The notes beneath the pieces were generated by a model, which was given only the letters and a program-made list of their open reading frames with translations, did no database searches and was not told the origin of the DNA. Source: Rhodospirillales bacterium (GTDB lineage Bacteria; Pseudomonadota; Alphaproteobacteria; Rhodospirillales; Defluviicoccaceae). Taken from it: a stretch of 64,000 nt of DNA. Both the position numbers and the translations under genes were made by a program. The stretch lies in NCBI GenBank assembly GCA_016712375.1, contig JADJRE010000005.1, forward strand, positions 186,001-250,000, in the 5' to 3' direction. How positions within the stretch are numbered: the stretch's first letter is position 1; each line of letters begins with the position of its first letter. Positions 43,997-52,731 of this stretch are shown here, in pieces.

Positions 43997-45236
43997 TCAA
44001 GCCGCGTCGATCTTCAGCCAGTCGCTGAAGGAGATACTACGTACACCCCGCAGGGAGAGAAAGGATTCGAGCGCCGCCCGTCCAGGCTTCCCGCTGATGT
44101 CGCACCGGCTTTTTGCCTCGGTAAGGATTTGCTCCGCGCATAAAGCGCCATCCGGCCGGTTGCTGCCGATGACGCCTACGGGGCCACGTTTCGCCCAGCC
44201 GACTGCATACAGACCCGGTGCGATGCGACCATTGTCGCTCGGATAAAGCCCGCTTGCGGAGTCAAATGGCGCCCCCTCCAGGGGAGTTGCCCGGTAGCCG
44301 GTGGCCGCCACTACCAATCCGCAGGCGATCCGCTCGAAGCTTCCTGTGCCGACCGCGCGCCCGTTTTCGACGCGGGTGCGCTCGAATCTGACTGCCTCTA
44401 CTTCTTTTTCGCCCTCGACCGCGGCAGGAGCCAGGTGGAAGCGGAAATGCAACCGCTTGACTTTTTTCCCGCCACTCGCGCCGGCCGTCCCGAAGCTGCG
44501 GAGGATCGCAAGATTTTTCTCGCGGAGCCGTCGTTCTCGATCGTCCGCGGCGTCCGAGCGCACCCCAGATCATCTGGATCGAGGATCAGCTGACATTCCG
44601 CAAGCTGGCCGATTTCGCGCAGCTCTGCCGAGGTGAACTTGTTATCAGCAGCGCCTCGCCGCCCGACAATGTAGACATCTCGGATACCGCCGGCCTGGAT
44701 CGCCTGAGCTGCGTAGTCGGGAAGATCGGAGTTCGCCATCTCGGCTTCCGATTTCACGAGCACGCGGGCGACGTCGAGAGCGACATTGCCGTTACCGATA
44801 ACAACCGCAGAATGACTGCTCAGACGCGGTTGCAGGTCGCGGAAGTCGGGATGACCGTTGTACCAGCCAACAAACAGCGCCGAGCCGTAGACGCCCCATA
44901 AGTTTTCGCCCGGGATGCCAAGCGGACGATCGAGTCCGGCGCCGACGGCCAGTACAACAGCGTCGTAGGAGCGACGCAGTTCATCGAGTGTCACCGCCTG
45001 GCCGACCTCAACGTTGCCGTAGAAGTGCACGAGATCCTGCAGGGCCGTCTGCTCGAAGCGCCGGGAGACGAGTTTGGTGCTTTGATGATCGGGGGCGACG
45101 CCGGCACGAATGAGCCCGAACGGCGTTGCCAACCGCTCGATGATATCGATGCGGACGTCGGCCAGCTTGTCCAGCAGCGCTTCGGCGGTGTAAACCCGGC
45201 CGGGCCAGCGCCGATGATCGCAACCGAGATCGGCAT
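43997..45236 (-). CDS. FAD-dependent ferredoxin-NADP+ reductase (adrenodoxin-reductase/FprA type), frame disrupted twice
   Basis: About 412 aa from the ATG at 45236. The FAD site is VAIIGAGPAGF. A missing base in the AAA of 45192-45194 breaks the frame (TPPKRC); repair gives FYTAEALLDKLADVRIDIIERLATPFGLIRAGVAPDHQ. The NADP site GNGNVALDVARVL follows. A second missing base in the C-run 44563-44566 is repaired to VRSDAADDRERRL, leading to ATGYRATPLEG and GWAKRGPVGVIGSNRPDG at the C-terminus. It probably recycles ferredoxin for the adjacent 2-oxoacid:ferredoxin oxidoreductase. Confidence 0.83.
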
Positions 45237-45276
45237 CGAAGCCCTCCGTGCGCCAGACGCTGGACCGGGTGGCCGT

Positions 45277-46296
45277 TCAGCCGGCGACCGTCCAGGTGTC
45301 ACCGCGGCGCAACAGAGCGTCTAGCTCTGAGGCGGTCGGCCCCGCCGGCCGTTCGCCGGCTGCGGCGTGCATCGCCGCATCCAACGATTCCGCAGGATCG
45401 CAATAGAGTACGCCCAGCGCCACCGGCAGCGTCATTGTCGCCAACATCGTCGCCAGCGTCCGATTGGTCCGGTCGTGCACGAGAATGTCCGCCTCGGTAA
45501 CGCCGTCCTCACCGATGCGCACCGTCTCGAGTTCCAGCCGAGACGGCACCAGCCGGATGCCCTTGCGCCGGTCAGCACCGAACAGAAGCGGCTTGCCGTG
45601 CTCAACGTGCACCTGCGCGTCGGCCGACACCTGCTTCTCGGTGAACGCGGCGAAGACTTCATCGTTGTAGACGATGCAGTTCTGGAAGATTTCGACGAAT
45701 GAGGCGCCGCGGTGCGCATGCGCCTGCTTGAGCACCTCGACCAGATGCTTCTGCGCCGTGTCGATTGACCGGGCAACGAAGCGGGCCCCTGCGCCAAGTG
45801 CGAAGAGGACGGGCGAGACCGGCCGTTCGACCGACCCCCCCGGCGACGACGGCGAGCGGGTGCCGGGCCGCGAAGTGGGGGAATACTGGCCCTTCGTCAG
45901 CCCGTAGATCTCATTGTTGAACAGGAGAAGTTGTACGTCGACATTTCGACGCAGCAGGTGCAGCAGATGATTACCGCCGATTGACAGAGCGTCGCCGTCG
46001 CCGGTCGCAATCCATACGTCGAGATCAGGGTTGGCAAGCTTAACTCCGGTCGCCACCGCTGGCGCTCGGCCATGGATGGTATGGAACCCGTAGGTCGACA
46101 TGTAATACGGAAAGCGTGACGAACAGCCGATGCCGGAGACGAACACCGTCCGCGCCGGATCGGCGGCGATGTCCGCCAGCGTTTTCTGCACTGCCTTGAG
46201 GACGGCGTAGTCGCCGCAGCCGGGGCACCAACGCACCTCCTGGTCGGAAGCATAGTCCTTGGCGGTCAGCGGCTTGATTGGGGATACAACGTTCAT
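45277..46296 (-). CDS. korB: 2-oxoacid:ferredoxin oxidoreductase, beta subunit
   Basis: This TPP-binding subunit has 339 aa from the ATG at 46296, whose ATGA overlaps the alpha subunit stop. Key elements are VRWCPGCGDYAVLKAV and FVSGIGCSSRFPYYM (cluster/active-site cysteines), the TPP motif GDGDALSIGGNHLLHLLRRN, and NNEIYGLTKGQYSPTS. Most likely 2-oxoglutarate:ferredoxin oxidoreductase, which makes succinyl-CoA and reduced ferredoxin or runs in reverse. Confidence 0.92.
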   Translation of the reverse strand: MNVVSPIKPLTAKDYASDQEVRWCPGCGDYAVLKAVQKTLADIAADPARTVFVSGIGCSSRFPYYMSTYGFHTIHGRAPAVATGVKLANPDLDVWIATGDGDALSIGGNHLLHLLRRNVDVQLLLFNNEIYGLTKGQYSPTSRPGTRSPSSPGGSVERPVSPVLFALGAGARFVARSIDTAQKHLVEVLKQAHAHRGASFVEIFQNCIVYNDEVFAAFTEKQVSADAQVHVEHGKPLLFGADRRKGIRLVPSRLELETVRIGEDGVTEADILVHDRTNRTLATMLATMTLPVALGVLYCDPAESLDAAMHAAAGERPAGPTASELDALLRRGDTWTVAG

Positions 46297-48179
46297 GGCT
46301 CTTGCTGCTCCAGGCGGGCGAGCACCGCCGTTTCGATCTCCTCGATCTTGAACGGCTGTCCGGAAACCTTGTTGAGGCCTTCTGCCGGCACGAGATAATG
46401 AGCGCGAAGCAGGGTCACGAGCTGGCCCTTGTTCATTTCCGGTACCAACACCCGATCGTAGCGGCTCAGCAACTCGCCCAGATTCCGCGGCATCGGGCAG
46501 AGGTGTCGCAGATGAATATGGGCCACGTCGCATCCGCGTTCGACCAGCGAACTGATGGCGCGGTTGATAGGGCCATAGGTTGAGCCCCATCCGACCACGG
46601 CCAAGCGACCGCTTTCCGGGCCGATCTCGACCGTCTGCTCCGGAATATCTCGAGCGATCCGATCCAGTTTAGCGGCGCGAGTGTCGGTCATTTGCTGGTG
46701 GTTGGCTGGACTGTAAGAGATGTCGCCGGACAGCGAGTCCTTCTCGAGGCCGCCGATGCGATGCTCCATGCCGGGTGTGCCAGGTACCGCCCACGGCCGT
46801 GCCAGTGTCTCAGGATTGCGGGCGTAGGGCTCAAAGCCGACGGGATCGGTGTGAAAGTGCACCGGAAACGGCGCCATGGTCTCGACGCTCGGCATCCGCC
46901 AAGGTTGCGCCGCGTTGGCGATATAACCGTCTGAAAGGACAAGCACCGGAATCATGAACTTTGTTGCAATGCGCACCGCCTCGATCGCGGTCTCAAAGCA
47001 ATCAGTCGGGGCGCGGGCCGCCAGCACAGCGACGGGGCTCTCGCCGTGCCGGCCGAACAGGGCCTGCATGAGATCAGACTGCTCGGTCTTGGTTGGCATA
47101 CCGGTAGACGGACCGGCGCGCTGGGTATTGACCACCACCAGCGGCAATTCAGCTGCTACGGCCAAGCCAAGCGCTTCGCTTTTCAACGCCAATCCCGGGC
47201 CGGAACTGGACGTCACTCCCAGTGAGCCGGCGTAGGAAGCACCGATTGCGGCACAGATGGCGGCGATCTCGTCTTCCGCCTGGAAGGTGGTAACGCCAAG
47301 GCTTCGCAGCCGAGCCAGCGCATGCAACAGAGGTGAAGCGGGGGTGATCGGATAAGAGGCGAAAAACAGCTTCAGTTCGGCGAGATGAGTGCCGACCACC
47401 AGTCCCCAAGCCAGTGCTTCACCACCGGTGATCGTCCGATACAGGCCAGGTCGCAACTCCGCGGCAGCCACCGAATATCCGACGAGGTCGCCATTTAATT
47501 CGGCGGTCTCGCCGAAGGCGTGGCCGGCATTAAGTGCGGCGATATTTGCCTGCGCGATAATCGGTTCGTCGGTAAACCGCTTCTTCAACCAGCTTACGGT
47601 GGATGCCCGATCACGATCGAACATCCAGTAGATCAAGCCGATCGCCCAGAAATTCTTGCACCGCAAAGCGTCGTGCTGCGACACGCCAAAAGGCTTCGCC
47701 GCTTCTAGCGTCAACTTTGAGACGTCAATCGAGATGATCCGGTAGTCGGCGAGCGAGTCGTCCGCCAGCGGGTCGGCGGCATAGCCAGCCTTGCGCAGGT
47801 TTCGCTCGGTGAACGAGCCGGTGTCTACAATTACGATGCCGCCCGGTTTGGTTCGCGGCAGCTCGACTTTCAGCGCCGCGGGATTGAGTGCCACCAGTAC
47901 GTCGGGCGAGTCGCCGGAAGTCTTGATGGCGCGCGCGCCAAAGTTGATCTGGAACGCCGATACCCCGTAGGTCGTACCCACTGGCGCTCGAATCTCAGCG
48001 GGAAAATCGGGAAACGTTCCCAGATCATTGCCTGCCAGGGCGGTAACTGCCGCGAAGCGGTTGCCCGCGAGCTGTATACCATCTCCGGAATCGCCAGCGA
48101 ACCGCACGACGACAGAGTCAAGCGATGCACGCGGAGGCAGCGGGTGGAGGTTGGGGAGCGGAAGGGTGGTGGTTGGCAT
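46293..48179 (-). CDS. korA: 2-oxoacid:ferredoxin oxidoreductase, alpha subunit (gamma-alpha fusion)
   Basis: At 628 aa it is a fusion of an N-terminal gamma domain (about 25-200, VVRFAGDSGDGIQLAGNRFA) and the alpha domain (about 225-620). The latter shows FFASYPITPASPLLHALARL, FQAEDEIAAICAAIGASYAG, TSSSGPGLALKSEALG and TQRAGPSTGMPTKTEQSDL. This two-subunit form is common for oxygen-tolerant KorAB in proteobacteria. It forms an operon with korB. Confidence 0.93.
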   Translation of the reverse strand: MPTTTLPLPNLHPLPPRASLDSVVVRFAGDSGDGIQLAGNRFAAVTALAGNDLGTFPDFPAEIRAPVGTTYGVSAFQINFGARAIKTSGDSPDVLVALNPAALKVELPRTKPGGIVIVDTGSFTERNLRKAGYAADPLADDSLADYRIISIDVSKLTLEAAKPFGVSQHDALRCKNFWAIGLIYWMFDRDRASTVSWLKKRFTDEPIIAQANIAALNAGHAFGETAELNGDLVGYSVAAAELRPGLYRTITGGEALAWGLVVGTHLAELKLFFASYPITPASPLLHALARLRSLGVTTFQAEDEIAAICAAIGASYAGSLGVTSSSGPGLALKSEALGLAVAAELPLVVVNTQRAGPSTGMPTKTEQSDLMQALFGRHGESPVAVLAARAPTDCFETAIEAVRIATKFMIPVLVLSDGYIANAAQPWRMPSVETMAPFPVHFHTDPVGFEPYARNPETLARPWAVPGTPGMEHRIGGLEKDSLSGDISYSPANHQQMTDTRAAKLDRIARDIPEQTVEIGPESGRLAVVGWGSTYGPINRAISSLVERGCDVAHIHLRHLCPMPRNLGELLSRYDRVLVPEMNKGQLVTLLRAHYLVPAEGLNKVSGQPFKIEEIETAVLARLEQQEP

Positions 48180-48394
48180 TGTAATCCGTTACCAGTGGCC
48201 TCGGCACTCCCTCTTTGACGAGAGCGCGTCTCGGGCTGACTCGGGGTTGTTTATGATCGACGGCCACGTTACCTGTTCAACGAGATAATATCGGCATTGC
48301 ATCGCAGCAAGCCAACTCATCCCGTCTGCCGCGCCGTGCCGCTGGGACGCACACAGTGCGCGCAAAGCGGGCGAAAGGAATAGCACACGCGATC
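48180..48394. other. Divergent intergenic region, korA/pmbA
   Basis: 215 bases that must drive both korAB and pmbA. I see no strong promoter match, hairpin or small gene. Confidence 0.3.
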
Positions 48395-49766
48395 ATGGAC
48401 AAAAAGCAAGGAATACCCGCCGTCGCAGACGAACGAGAGCCACTTCGAGTTCTGGATGGGCTGCTTGCGCGCGCCCGGGAACTGGGCGCGGATGCTGCGG
48501 ATGCGGTCCTCGCAGACCGCCGGTCGCTCTCCGTTGCTTACCGGCTGGGCGGCCGCGAACAGATCGAGCGTTCCGAAGCGCAGGTGATCGGTTTGCGGCT
48601 GTTCGTTGGTCAGCGGCAGGCGCTGGTCGCCACTTCCGATGCATCGCCGGCGGGTCTTGCCGAGGCAGTCGAGCGTGCCGTCGCGATGGCTCGGGTGGTG
48701 CCGGAGGATCCGTATTGCGGTCTCGCAGATCCGGCCGAGATCGCAAACGACGATATCGATGTCGAGGCGTGCGAGCCGGGAGATCTTGACATCGACGTTG
48801 TGAGCGCACGTGCTGCAGCGGCGGAGGAAGCGGCCCTTGCCGTCACCGGCGTCAGCAACTCCGAGGGAGCCGAGGCGTCTGCCGGCTATGATTGCTTCGC
48901 CGTCGCCGCGACGAACGGTCTGCGCCGTAGCTACGCGAGGTCCTGGCACAGCGTCTCTGTTTCGGTGCTTGCTGGTGAGGGAACGGCGATGGAGCGCGAC
49001 TACGCGTACGCCAGCGCCGTCTGGCAGTCCGATCTGGAGGACCCGGCGGCTCTTGGCAAACGCTGTGGCGAGCGAGCGGTGCGAAGGCTTAATCCAAGTA
49101 AGGCTCGCTCGGCACAAGTGCCGATCATCTTCCGAGCCGCGCGTAGCCCGCAGCCTGCTCGGTCACCTGACGGCCGCGATCACCGGCAGCGCCGTCGCCC
49201 GTGGCACCACCTTCCTCGGTGACAAAATGGGCGAGCGGCTGTTCGCCTCCGGTATCCGAGTTATCGACGATCCGCTGCGCCGCCGCGGCTTACGCTCACG
49301 TCCCTGCGACGGCGAGGGCATTGCTTCACGAAGGCGGGCCATCATCGATGATGGTGTACTTACCACTTGGCTCCTTGATTTGCGCTCTGCCCGCCAACTT
49401 GGTCTTTCCTCGACCGGGCACGCGTCACGAGGGGTGTCTTCCCCGCCATCGCCAGCACCGACCAACACCTACCTGGAGCCTGGCGTCGCCTCGCCACAAG
49501 AACTCATCGCCGGTATTGATGACGGTCTGCTGGTCACAGATTTGATGGGATTCGGAGTCAACGGCGTCACCGGTGATTATAGCCGCGGCGCAAGCGGCTA
49601 TTGGATCAAGAACGGCGAAGTTACCCATCCGGTGAGCGAGATTACCGTCTCCGGCAACCTCGTCGAGATGTTCCGGCACCTCACCCCCGCGTCCGATCTC
49701 GAGTTCCGCTACGGAATGGATTCGCCGAGCGTACGCATCGACGGGATGACGGTCGCCGGCCGCTGA
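48395..49766 (+). CDS. pmbA: TldE/PmbA metalloprotease-like subunit, frame disrupted once
   Basis: The non-catalytic partner of TldD, about 456 aa from the ATG at 48395. The N-terminal half (LLARARELGADAADAVLAD, YRLGGREQIERSEAQVIGLRLFVG) is followed by an extra C near 49132, after which the frame is restored as IFEPRVARSLLGHLTAAITG, NTYLEPGVASPQELIAGIDDGLLVTDLMGFGVN and DYSRGASGYWIKNGEVTHPVSEITVSGNL. All TldE hallmarks are present. It ends 3 bases before the convergent lipid kinase gene. Confidence 0.85.
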
Positions 49767-49769
49767 ACC

Positions 49770-50713
49770 TCAGCGAAGTGCGGTGGGCGCGATCAGTCGG
49801 AGCCGCTCGCCAGTGGCTTGAACGCGAAGCGGCAGCGTTGTTGCGACGTCGCCATCGCATTGCACCGGTTCGCCATTCAATCCTTCCACCCGAACGTCGC
49901 GGCCACGAACAATGCGCACGTCGGCGCTTCGGTGCAGTCGCCCGCGCAGTAGAGAGATGCCGTAGCCCAGGGTGCTCCATCGGCCGCCGCGCAAGAATAG
50001 GCAAACGTGCAGGTCGGGTTCGTCGATTTGCGCGTCCGGAGTGCAGGTGAAGCGGCCACCGTAGAAGTGGCCGTTGGCAATCACCGCCGATGCGGCTTCG
50101 TAGGCGATACCGTCGATAAGCACCCGGTAACGATGGTTGCCGAAGCCGATCGTGGTTCGCGCGAAGGCCGCCACGTAGGCGGCTTTTCCGGTCAGCCGTT
50201 TCAAGCGCCGGCCGACGGCCGCCACAACATGTGCATCAAAGCCGACGCCAGCCATGAGCGCAAAACGACGTCCGTTCGCCCGGGCCACAGATCTGGGTGC
50301 CAGCGCCACCGGTTCGCAGCGCGAACGATACTATCGACAAGAGTAGTCGCTGAATCGGCGACCGCGATCTCAGCGGCCAAAACGTTGGCAGTACCTAGCG
50401 GCAGCAGCGCCACCAGGGGCGGCGATGCCACACCAGCCAGCCCGTTGATAACCTCGTTGATGGTACCGTCGCCACCGGCAACGACAACCACCTGGGTCCA
50501 GCCGTCTGCAGCGGCCTCCGCTGCCATCACCTCGGCTTCGCCCGCGTGTCGTGTCGTCCGGACGATCATCGTGAGGCCGCGGAGCATCGCCGTTGCAACG
50601 AATCGCTGTAGCTTACGCTTACTTCGCCAGCCGCATATCGGATTATGGATAACCGTAACATGCAGCGGAAGGTCGGCGATGGCCTCTAAAGAGCAAGTGG
50701 AGTCATCGACCAT
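49770..50713 (-). CDS. Diacylglycerol kinase-like lipid kinase (YegS/BmrU family), frame disrupted once
   Basis: About 313 aa from the ATG at 50713. It shows HVTVIHNPICGWRSKRKL, the nucleotide motif VVVVAGGDGTINEVINGL and LLPLGTANVLA. A missing base near 50309 breaks the frame; repair gives RVALAPRSVARANGRRFALMAGVGFDAHVV and the C-terminal beta-sandwich with VIANGHFYGGRF and VQCDGD. The family phosphorylates diacylglycerol or related lipids. It diverges from a PlcP-like phosphoesterase, so a role in recycling diacylglycerol is attractive. Confidence 0.82.
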
Positions 50714-50748
50714 CTGCCAGAGTTTCTGAATAACGTAAGCCTCGGATC

Positions 50749-50766
50749 ATGACGTATTTCTGACAC
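50749..50766 (+). promoter_or_regulatory. Weak Pho-box-like site
   Basis: ATGACGT, ATTT, CTGACAC lies between the divergent lipid kinase and PlcP-like genes. Against the PhoB direct repeat CTGTCAT-N4-CTGTCAC-type consensus it matches about 10 of 14 positions, with the right AT-rich 4-base spacer. This is weak support for phosphate control. Confidence 0.25.
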
Positions 50767-50827
50767 CTGGCGTAAGTTTTTGTGAAGGCACCAGAAAGCG
50801 CATGAACAGCAAACCCTCACCAATATA

Positions 50828-51679
50828 ATGCTATCTGCGACCGCTAGCATCCACTATGCCATGGCCGCCATGAACGCGCTTTCCGATGCCCATTTCCGCT
50901 TCCGCTCGATCTGGATCTCCGACATTCACCTCGGGACGCGTGGGTGTAATTCGGAGTTGCTACTAGATTTCTTGCGATCAACGGACTCTGACTACCTTTA
51001 CCTCGTCGGTGATATCGTCGACATCTGGCGCATGCGGCGCTCTTGGTTCTGGCGACAGGCGCATAACGACGTTGTCCAGAAGCTGCTGAGAAAGGCGCGC
51101 AAAGGAACGCGGGTGATTTATGTCCCCGGCAATCATGACGAAAACTTCCGCGACTTTGCGGGGCATCGTTTTGGACGTGTCGCCGTGCTGCCTGAAGCGG
51201 TCCATACTTGTGCGGACGGCAAGCGTTACCTGGTGTTGCACGGGGATAAGTTCGACGGCGTTGTCAAATACGCCAAGTGGCTGGCTTTCGTTGGCGACAA
51301 TGCCTACAACCTCGCGCTGTCGCTCAACCTATGGTTCAACGTGTTGCGACGCCGTCTGGGGTTCCCCTACTGGTCGCTCTCCGCCTACCTCAAGCACAAG
51401 GTAAAGAACGCGGTCGAGTACATCAGCAGCTACGAGAAGGCGGTGGTGGCGGAAGCCCGCCGACGGGGCGTCGACGGGGTGATCTGCGGACACATCCACA
51501 GTGCCGAAATCCGGCTGTGCGATAACATTCTGTACTGTAACGATGGCGACTGGGTGGAAAGCTGCACCGCTCTGGTCGAACACTTCGATGGTTCGCTGGA
51601 GATTTTGCGGTGGGCGGAGATGCCTCATGTAATCGCGATGTCGCACATCGAGAGCAACCTCTCCGCATCCTCATTGTGA
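50828..51679 (+). CDS. LpxH/PlcP-like metallophosphoesterase
   Basis: A 283-aa calcineurin-like phosphoesterase. The di-metal motifs are ISDIHLGTRGCNSELLLDFL (about 30-49), VGDIVDIWRM, PGNHDENFRDF, LHGDKFDGVVKYAKWL and CGHIHSAEI. Annotation tools usually call this UDP-2,3-diacylglucosamine diphosphatase. In alphaproteobacteria, LpxI usually does that job and this subfamily includes PlcP, the phospholipase C of phosphate-starvation lipid remodelling. A glycosyltransferase follows with overlapping frames, supporting the PlcP reading. Internal Mets near 50861 and 50870 are alternative starts. Confidence 0.85.
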   Translation: MLSATASIHYAMAAMNALSDAHFRFRSIWISDIHLGTRGCNSELLLDFLRSTDSDYLYLVGDIVDIWRMRRSWFWRQAHNDVVQKLLRKARKGTRVIYVPGNHDENFRDFAGHRFGRVAVLPEAVHTCADGKRYLVLHGDKFDGVVKYAKWLAFVGDNAYNLALSLNLWFNVLRRRLGFPYWSLSAYLKHKVKNAVEYISSYEKAVVAEARRRGVDGVICGHIHSAEIRLCDNILYCNDGDWVESCTALVEHFDGSLEILRWAEMPHVIAMSHIESNLSASSL

Positions 51680-52659
51680 CCGATGCGTGGTTCCCTCAGG
51701 TCAATGGCGTCGTCCGGACTCTCGATACGATTCGAGGACTGCTCACAAACCTTGGTCACCAGGTCACGCTGGTCAGTCCAGATCAGTTCCGCAGTCTCCC
51801 CTGTCCCACCTATCCCGAAATCCGCCTGGCGATGGCCTCGCCCCGTTGGATCGACAAGATCGTCGACGAGGTTCAGCCGCACGCAATCCACATCGCTACC
51901 GAAGGGCCGCTGGGGGTTCTTGCGCGGTGGCGTTGCCAACGCCGCGGGCTTGCCTTCACCACGTCCTATCACACGCGTTTTCCGGAATATGTTGCCGCGC
52001 GCTGGCGCGTCCCGCTGAGTTGGACCTACGGTTTCTTCCGGTGGTTTCATGCTCCCGCTTGCTGCGTCATGGTATCGACGCCTTCAGTAGAGGCGGTGCT
52101 GCGGGAGCGCGGCTTTGAGCGCATCAGTCGGTGGTCGCGCGGCGTAGATACAGAGTTGTTCCGCCCTCGCGACAAGTCGTTTTTCCCTTACCCGCGACCG
52201 ATCAGTCTTTACGTCGGCCGCGTGGCGGTTGAGAAGAGCATAGAGGATTTCCTGAAGCTGGACCTCGCCGGCACAAAGGTGGTGGTCGGCGACGGTCCGC
52301 AGATTTCCGAGTTGCGCGCCAGATATCCCAACGTGATTTTTGTCGGGACGAAGTCGGGCGAGGATCTTGCTCACCATTACGCTGGCGCCGACGTCTTTGT
52401 CTTCCCCAGCCGAACAGACACATTCGGCCTTGTCCTATTGGAGGCGCTTGCCTCGGGCATACCGGTCGCGGCTTACCCCGTGCCCGGCCCCATCGACGTT
52501 ATCAACGGCTCTGGCGCCGGTTGCCTGGATGACGACCTGGGGGCCGCGGTGCGACGGGCCAGCCTCATTCCGGCGGATGTATGCCGGGCACATGCAGAAA
52601 GCTTTTCCTGGGATCACAGCGTCCGTCAGTTCCTTGAAAACTTGCACGTCGCCGGGTGA
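51610..52659 (+). CDS. GT4-family glycosyltransferase
   Basis: A 349-aa GT-B glycosyltransferase related to MgtA-type alpha-mannosyl/glucosyltransferases. The N-terminus ILIVTDAWFPQVNGVVRTLDTI, the linker ISRWSRGVDTELFRPRD, YVGRVAVEKSIEDFLKL, and the nucleotide-sugar motif FVFPSRTDTFGLVLLEALASG are clear. The only in-frame start is the GTG at 51610, overlapping the phosphoesterase by 70 bases; family members normally start at the Ile-Leu-Ile-Val, so an indel near 51660 may hide the true start. It may glycosylate diacylglycerol made by the upstream enzyme. Confidence 0.88.
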   Translation: MGGDASCNRDVAHREQPLRILIVTDAWFPQVNGVVRTLDTIRGLLTNLGHQVTLVSPDQFRSLPCPTYPEIRLAMASPRWIDKIVDEVQPHAIHIATEGPLGVLARWRCQRRGLAFTTSYHTRFPEYVAARWRVPLSWTYGFFRWFHAPACCVMVSTPSVEAVLRERGFERISRWSRGVDTELFRPRDKSFFPYPRPISLYVGRVAVEKSIEDFLKLDLAGTKVVVGDGPQISELRARYPNVIFVGTKSGEDLAHHYAGADVFVFPSRTDTFGLVLLEALASGIPVAAYPVPGPIDVINGSGAGCLDDDLGAAVRRASLIPADVCRAHAESFSWDHSVRQFLENLHVAG

Positions 52660-52679
52660 AGGGGCTGCTCGCCAGCATT

Positions 52680-52703
52680 ATCCTGCGAATTTTATTGCGG
52701 GAT
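52680..52703. terminator. Convergent hairpin between glycosyltransferase and xseA
   Basis: ATCCTGC and GCGGGAT can pair (one G-T) around an AT-rich loop in the 72-base convergent gap. A weak candidate. Confidence 0.3.
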
Positions 52704-52731
52704 CGGCTGCCAACGCCCTTCTTGCGGCGAC

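Noticed and set aside
50828..51679. Confident naming of the phosphoesterase as lpxH
   Set aside because: The motifs are shared by LpxH and PlcP. The neighbouring glycosyltransferase and lipid kinase favour PlcP, so no symbol is given.
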